Below are positions 61,211-64,000 of a stretch of 64,000 bases of DNA, in pieces. This stretch comes from Polyangiaceae bacterium (GTDB lineage: Bacteria > Myxococcota_A > Polyangia > Polyangiales > Polyangiaceae). The position numbers and the translations under genes were made by a program. A model generated the notes under the pieces. It did not search any database. It was given only the letters and a program-made list of their open reading frames with translations, and had not been told where the DNA came from. Within the stretch, counting starts at the first letter, position 1. Every line of letters starts with the position of its first letter. The DNA is taken from contig JAICTZ010000031.1 in NCBI GenBank assembly GCA_025936115.1, forward strand, positions 1-64,000, written 5' to 3'.

Positions 61211-62998
61211 ATGGGCGAGCTTGGCCCGGCAGAGAGCTTCGACCGCGCTTTTCGCGAGCGTGCACGGAGAGTGCGCGCGCGACTGCTCACACGCTACTTG
61301 GCACTCGGTGCAGCGGGCGGCGCGCTCGCGGGCGGCGCGCTCGCCGGACTTTGCTGGTGGCTGCGCTTCGGGCGCGGGCGACCGTGGAGCTTCGTGGCCT
61401 CGCTCGGCCTGGGGGCGCTCGTGGGCGTGCTCGTCGCGCGCCGGCGGCGCTGGACGGACGCCGAGGTGGCGCTGTATCTCGACGCGCGGCTCGGTACGGA
61501 GGAGGCGATCACGACCGCGGTCGAAGCCGGCGACTCTCCGATGCACGGCGCGGTGCGCACCCGCGCCACGGCGGCGCTCGTCGACGCGAAGCGCGAGCGC
61601 ACGTCACCGCGCGTCCTCACGCGCTGGCACGGACTCTTGCCGCTCGGTAGCGCCGCGGCCGTTTGGCTGTCGCTGATCCCACTGCCGCCCGCGCCCGTGC
61701 TCGCCGTCGCGCCGGGTGCCGAGCGCGTGAAGCAAGCGCACCTCGACGGGCTCGAGCGCATCGAAGCGCTCGCCGAGCTCGGCGGCGCGAACGCGGCGCA
61801 GGACGAGCGGCTCAAGCGGCTCGCGGCCGACGCCAAGAAGCTCCGCGAGGATCTCGCGCGCGGGCTCGAAAAACGCGAGGCGCTCTCGCGGCTCGCGAAG
61901 CTGCGCGACGACATCTCGGCCGAAAAGCTGCGCTTCGGGGACGCCGAAAATCGCGCGGGCCTCGACGCCGCGGTCAACGAGCTGTCGCACAACGAGCTCA
62001 CGGCCAAGGCAGCGCGCGCGCTCGGCGACGGCGATCTCACCGCGTTCGACGCCGAGATGCAGCGCCTCGCCACGCTCGCGGAGAAACGCGACCGCGAATC
62101 CGCCAAGCACACGCTCGAGGACGCCGCCAAAGCGGCTCGCGAGAAAGGCGGCAAGGGCCTCGCCGAGACGCTCGAGCGTCAGAAGGCCGCGCTCGAACGC
62201 GCCGAGTCGAAGCTCGACGCCCTACGCGAGCTCGCCGGACGTCTCGGCGGCGCGCTCGACGACGACGGCAAGCAAGCCCTGCGCGAGCTCCAGCGCTCGG
62301 GCGGTGCCGAGGCGCAGAAGAAACTCTCGGACGCGCTCGACCGCGCGCTCAAGCAGCTCAGCGAAGACGAGCGCCGAAAGCTCGCCGAAAACCTGCGCAA
62401 GCAGCTCGAGAGCTCCGGCGGTACGGGCAACCCGATGACCGATAAGGAGCTCGAGGATCTCGCGCGCGGGCTCGAGCAGAAGGGCGGCGAGCAGTCGCTC
62501 GAAGAGCAGCTACGCGAGCTCGCTCGGCGCGATCCGAGCGACGACGCCCGGCGCGAAAGAGGACTCGGCGACGCGGAACGCGGCGGCGCGGACGCTCAGC
62601 GCGGACTCGGCGCGGTGCCCGTCCCGGGAGGCGCTCCCGGCAAGGGCGACGGCAAGCAGCACGGCCCGCAACAAGAGCAGGCGCAACGCAACGGCAACGG
62701 CGCCGCCACGAACAACGGCTCCGGCTCGGGGCACGATGAGGGCCAGGGCGACCACGCCGGCAAGACGTCGCCGCTCGACGTGAAGGAGCTGCGCTCGAAA
62801 GCCGACGGGCATATCTTGCCGGGCGCGCCGATGCATGCCGCAACGCTCGGGCGCGCGCCGGCCCGCGCGGGCGAAACGGCCAATCAGCTCGGCACGGGCA
62901 AGCTCGGCGAAGTGGGTCCTGGCGAGGTCGGCGCGGTCGAGGGCGCCGACATTCCCGAAGAATATCGCGAGCAGGTCGGCCGTTACTTCGAGCCCTAA
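61211..62998 (+). CDS. membrane-anchored coiled-coil protein of unknown function
   Basis: The 595-residue protein has two N-terminal membrane helices (LALGAAGGALAGGALAGLCW and FVASLGLGALVGVLVA) and a third near 150 (LLPLGSAAAVWLSLIPLPP). About 250 residues of Ala/Glu/Lys/Arg coiled coil follow (DAKKLREDLARGLEKREALS and KAALERAESKLDALRELAGR). A Gly/Gln/Asn-rich stretch leads to a short conserved-looking end (IPEEYREQVGRYFEP). Similar proteins occur near MoxR/BatA-type genes, where they are called DUF4175-like or hypothetical; no such neighbour is in view. It probably spans the inner membrane with a periplasmic or cytosolic coiled coil. Confidence 0.75.
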   Translation: MGELGPAESFDRAFRERARRVRARLLTRYLALGAAGGALAGGALAGLCWWLRFGRGRPWSFVASLGLGALVGVLVARRRRWTDAEVALYLDARLGTEEAITTAVEAGDSPMHGAVRTRATAALVDAKRERTSPRVLTRWHGLLPLGSAAAVWLSLIPLPPAPVLAVAPGAERVKQAHLDGLERIEALAELGGANAAQDERLKRLAADAKKLREDLARGLEKREALSRLAKLRDDISAEKLRFGDAENRAGLDAAVNELSHNELTAKAARALGDGDLTAFDAEMQRLATLAEKRDRESAKHTLEDAAKAAREKGGKGLAETLERQKAALERAESKLDALRELAGRLGGALDDDGKQALRELQRSGGAEAQKKLSDALDRALKQLSEDERRKLAENLRKQLESSGGTGNPMTDKELEDLARGLEQKGGEQSLEEQLRELARRDPSDDARRERGLGDAERGGADAQRGLGAVPVPGGAPGKGDGKQHGPQQEQAQRNGNGAATNNGSGSGHDEGQGDHAGKTSPLDVKELRSKADGHILPGAPMHAATLGRAPARAGETANQLGTGKLGEVGPGEVGAVEGADIPEEYREQVGRYFEP

Positions 62999-63064
62999 GC
63001 GGCGAATAGTCGACCCGCTGGGGGCCTAAGCCTTAGCGCCGAGCGGCCGTTCTTGAAACGAGAC

Positions 63065-64000
63065 ATGTCCGCCTCGAGAATCGCCGCCCTCGGCGCCTGC
63101 GCCTGCTTGCTCGGTATCGCACCTTGGTCCCAGGCTGAAGCCGGTAGCGGGCGGCACGCGAACAAAGCTGCCGCGGCCGAGTCGCCGCCCGCTGCGCCGG
63201 CGCCGCTCGTCCCAGCCGCCAAGGAGGACGCTGGGCGCACGGCCCACGCCAAGGCGCTGTTCGAGAAAGCGGCGAACGCCTACGCGTCCGGCCATTACTA
63301 CGAGGCGATCGAGAGCTTCCTCGAGCTCGATCGCTTCTATCCGAACGATCAGCTCCCCTTCAACATCGCCAAGGCGTACGACAACCTCGGCAGCCGGCCG
63401 GGCGCTCTCCGCTACTACCGCGAGTACTTGCGCCGCTCGCCGGACGCTCCCGATCACGAGAGCGTCGTGACACGCGTACGTGAGCTCGAACAAGCGCTCG
63501 CCGAGCGCGGCTTGCAGCAAGTCACCGTGTTCAGTGATCCGCCGGAAGCCACCGTGCTGCTCGACGATCGCCCCGTCGGGCTCACGCCCTGGACGGGCGA
63601 AACCTGGCCGGGACGGCACCGCGTCACGGTGGAGAAGAACGGCTACGTGGAGCGCGAGATCGTGATGGACCTCGACGCACTCAAAGCCGAAGAAGTGAAC
63701 CTCGAGCTCACGCGCGCGCCGCTCGCCACGCCGGCCAGTGCTCCTGCACCCGTGAGCCAGGAAAAACCATGGCCGCTCACGCGCCGCATGGGCGTGCTCA
63801 CGTGGGCGACGCTCGCGACCGGTACGGCGGCGCTCGGGACGGCCATCGCGATTCAAGCCACCTCGGGCTCGAAGAGCTCAGGCATCACGCCCGCCACCGG
63901 CTTTTTCGCCGGCGTGGGCACGGCCGCCGCGCTCGTGGGCGGCGTCATGCTGTACTTCGATTTGAGCGACAAATCGGGGGACCAGCGGCACGCGAGCGTG
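63065..64000 (+). CDS. exported TPR-PEGA protein, 3' end outside the window
   Basis: The 312 visible codons start at ATG 63065 with a signal peptide (IAALGACACLLGIAPWSQAE). A TPR-like region follows (ALFEKAANAYASGHYYEAIE, then LPFNIAKAYDNLGSRPGALR). A PEGA domain comes next (QVTVFSDPPEATVLLDDRPV, then GLTPWTGETWPGRHRVTVEK), then a Pro/Ala linker and two membrane helices near 250-305. PEGA domains sit on envelope proteins in Myxococcota and are thought to bind surface glycans or proteins. The frame is still open at the right edge. It lies 66 bp downstream of the coiled-coil gene, so the two may be cotranscribed. Confidence 0.85.
   Translation, partial: MSASRIAALGACACLLGIAPWSQAEAGSGRHANKAAAAESPPAAPAPLVPAAKEDAGRTAHAKALFEKAANAYASGHYYEAIESFLELDRFYPNDQLPFNIAKAYDNLGSRPGALRYYREYLRRSPDAPDHESVVTRVRELEQALAERGLQQVTVFSDPPEATVLLDDRPVGLTPWTGETWPGRHRVTVEKNGYVEREIVMDLDALKAEEVNLELTRAPLATPASAPAPVSQEKPWPLTRRMGVLTWATLATGTAALGTAIAIQATSGSKSSGITPATGFFAGVGTAAALVGGVMLYFDLSDKSGDQRHASV

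Overview
The window looks like chromosome from a high-G+C member of the Myxococcota, most likely class Polyangia. The grounds are the strongly G/C-biased coding sequence, many secreted Gly/Ser/Thr-rich lipoproteins, a eukaryotic-type Ser/Thr kinase downstream of pyruvate kinase, a YlxR-L7Ae fusion in the nusA-infB cluster, PEGA/TPR and HEAT proteins, and a five-module chemotaxis-type hybrid kinase. The genus cannot be read from the sequence. Genes are dense: 4-bp ATGA or 1-bp TGATG overlaps are common inside operons, and converging genes often lie 2-15 bp apart or overlap.

Layout. 1-6300: broken or unrecognised small genes, then a CheB-CheR-PAS-histidine kinase-receiver fusion (938-5080) that looks lower in G+C, a PRC-barrel gene, and a 780-bp gene-free stretch ending at tRNA-Asn. 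6.6-12 kb: a receiver-EAL protein, a Pro/Gly-rich membrane protein, a Wzx-type flippase and an ABC ATPase. 12.1-14.5 kb: a large OmpA-family protein. 14.5-14.8 kb: a decayed GxxExxY gene bracketed by inverted repeats. 14.8-21.3 kb: the conserved cluster rimP-nusA-ylxR/L7Ae-infB-DUF503-rbfA on the minus strand. 21.5-24.8 kb: a phosphoglycerate dehydrogenase-like gene with a strong terminator, and a UDP-glucuronate decarboxylase operon. 25-32.3 kb: a membrane zinc-ribbon/diiron pair, a lipoprotein, a pyk-kinase-TPR operon and a lysA remnant. 32.3-36.3 kb: an operon of a periplasmic protein, an ECF sigma factor, a putative anti-sigma protein and a four-repeat Kazal protein, whose upstream gap is a 284-bp imperfect palindrome. 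36.3-43 kb: an XPB-like protein, an HD phosphohydrolase, a FemAB-like transferase and a phospholipase D-type synthase. 43-50.2 kb: a metallopeptidase-like lipoprotein, a DUF2079 protein, a solitary type III secretion switch protein, and methyltransferase and CAP-domain lipoproteins. 50.2-54.9 kb: lipoamide dehydrogenase, an E1-alpha subunit, and TerB-like and HEAT proteins. 55-58.6 kb: a ferredoxin, a lipase and a GspC-like PDZ lipoprotein. 58.3-61.1 kb: panB-panC-tmk and a small membrane gene. 61.2-64 kb: a coiled-coil membrane protein and a PEGA/TPR protein that runs off the edge.

Most of the window is housekeeping and envelope functions. The strongest unexplained signals are the 284-bp palindrome in front of the ECF operon and a 42-bp module of it that recurs 22 kb away, the repeat-flanked GxxExxY remnant next to rbfA, the pyk-kinase linkage, and the type III switch protein with no apparatus genes in view. 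No insertion sequence, CRISPR array, rRNA gene or replication origin was seen.
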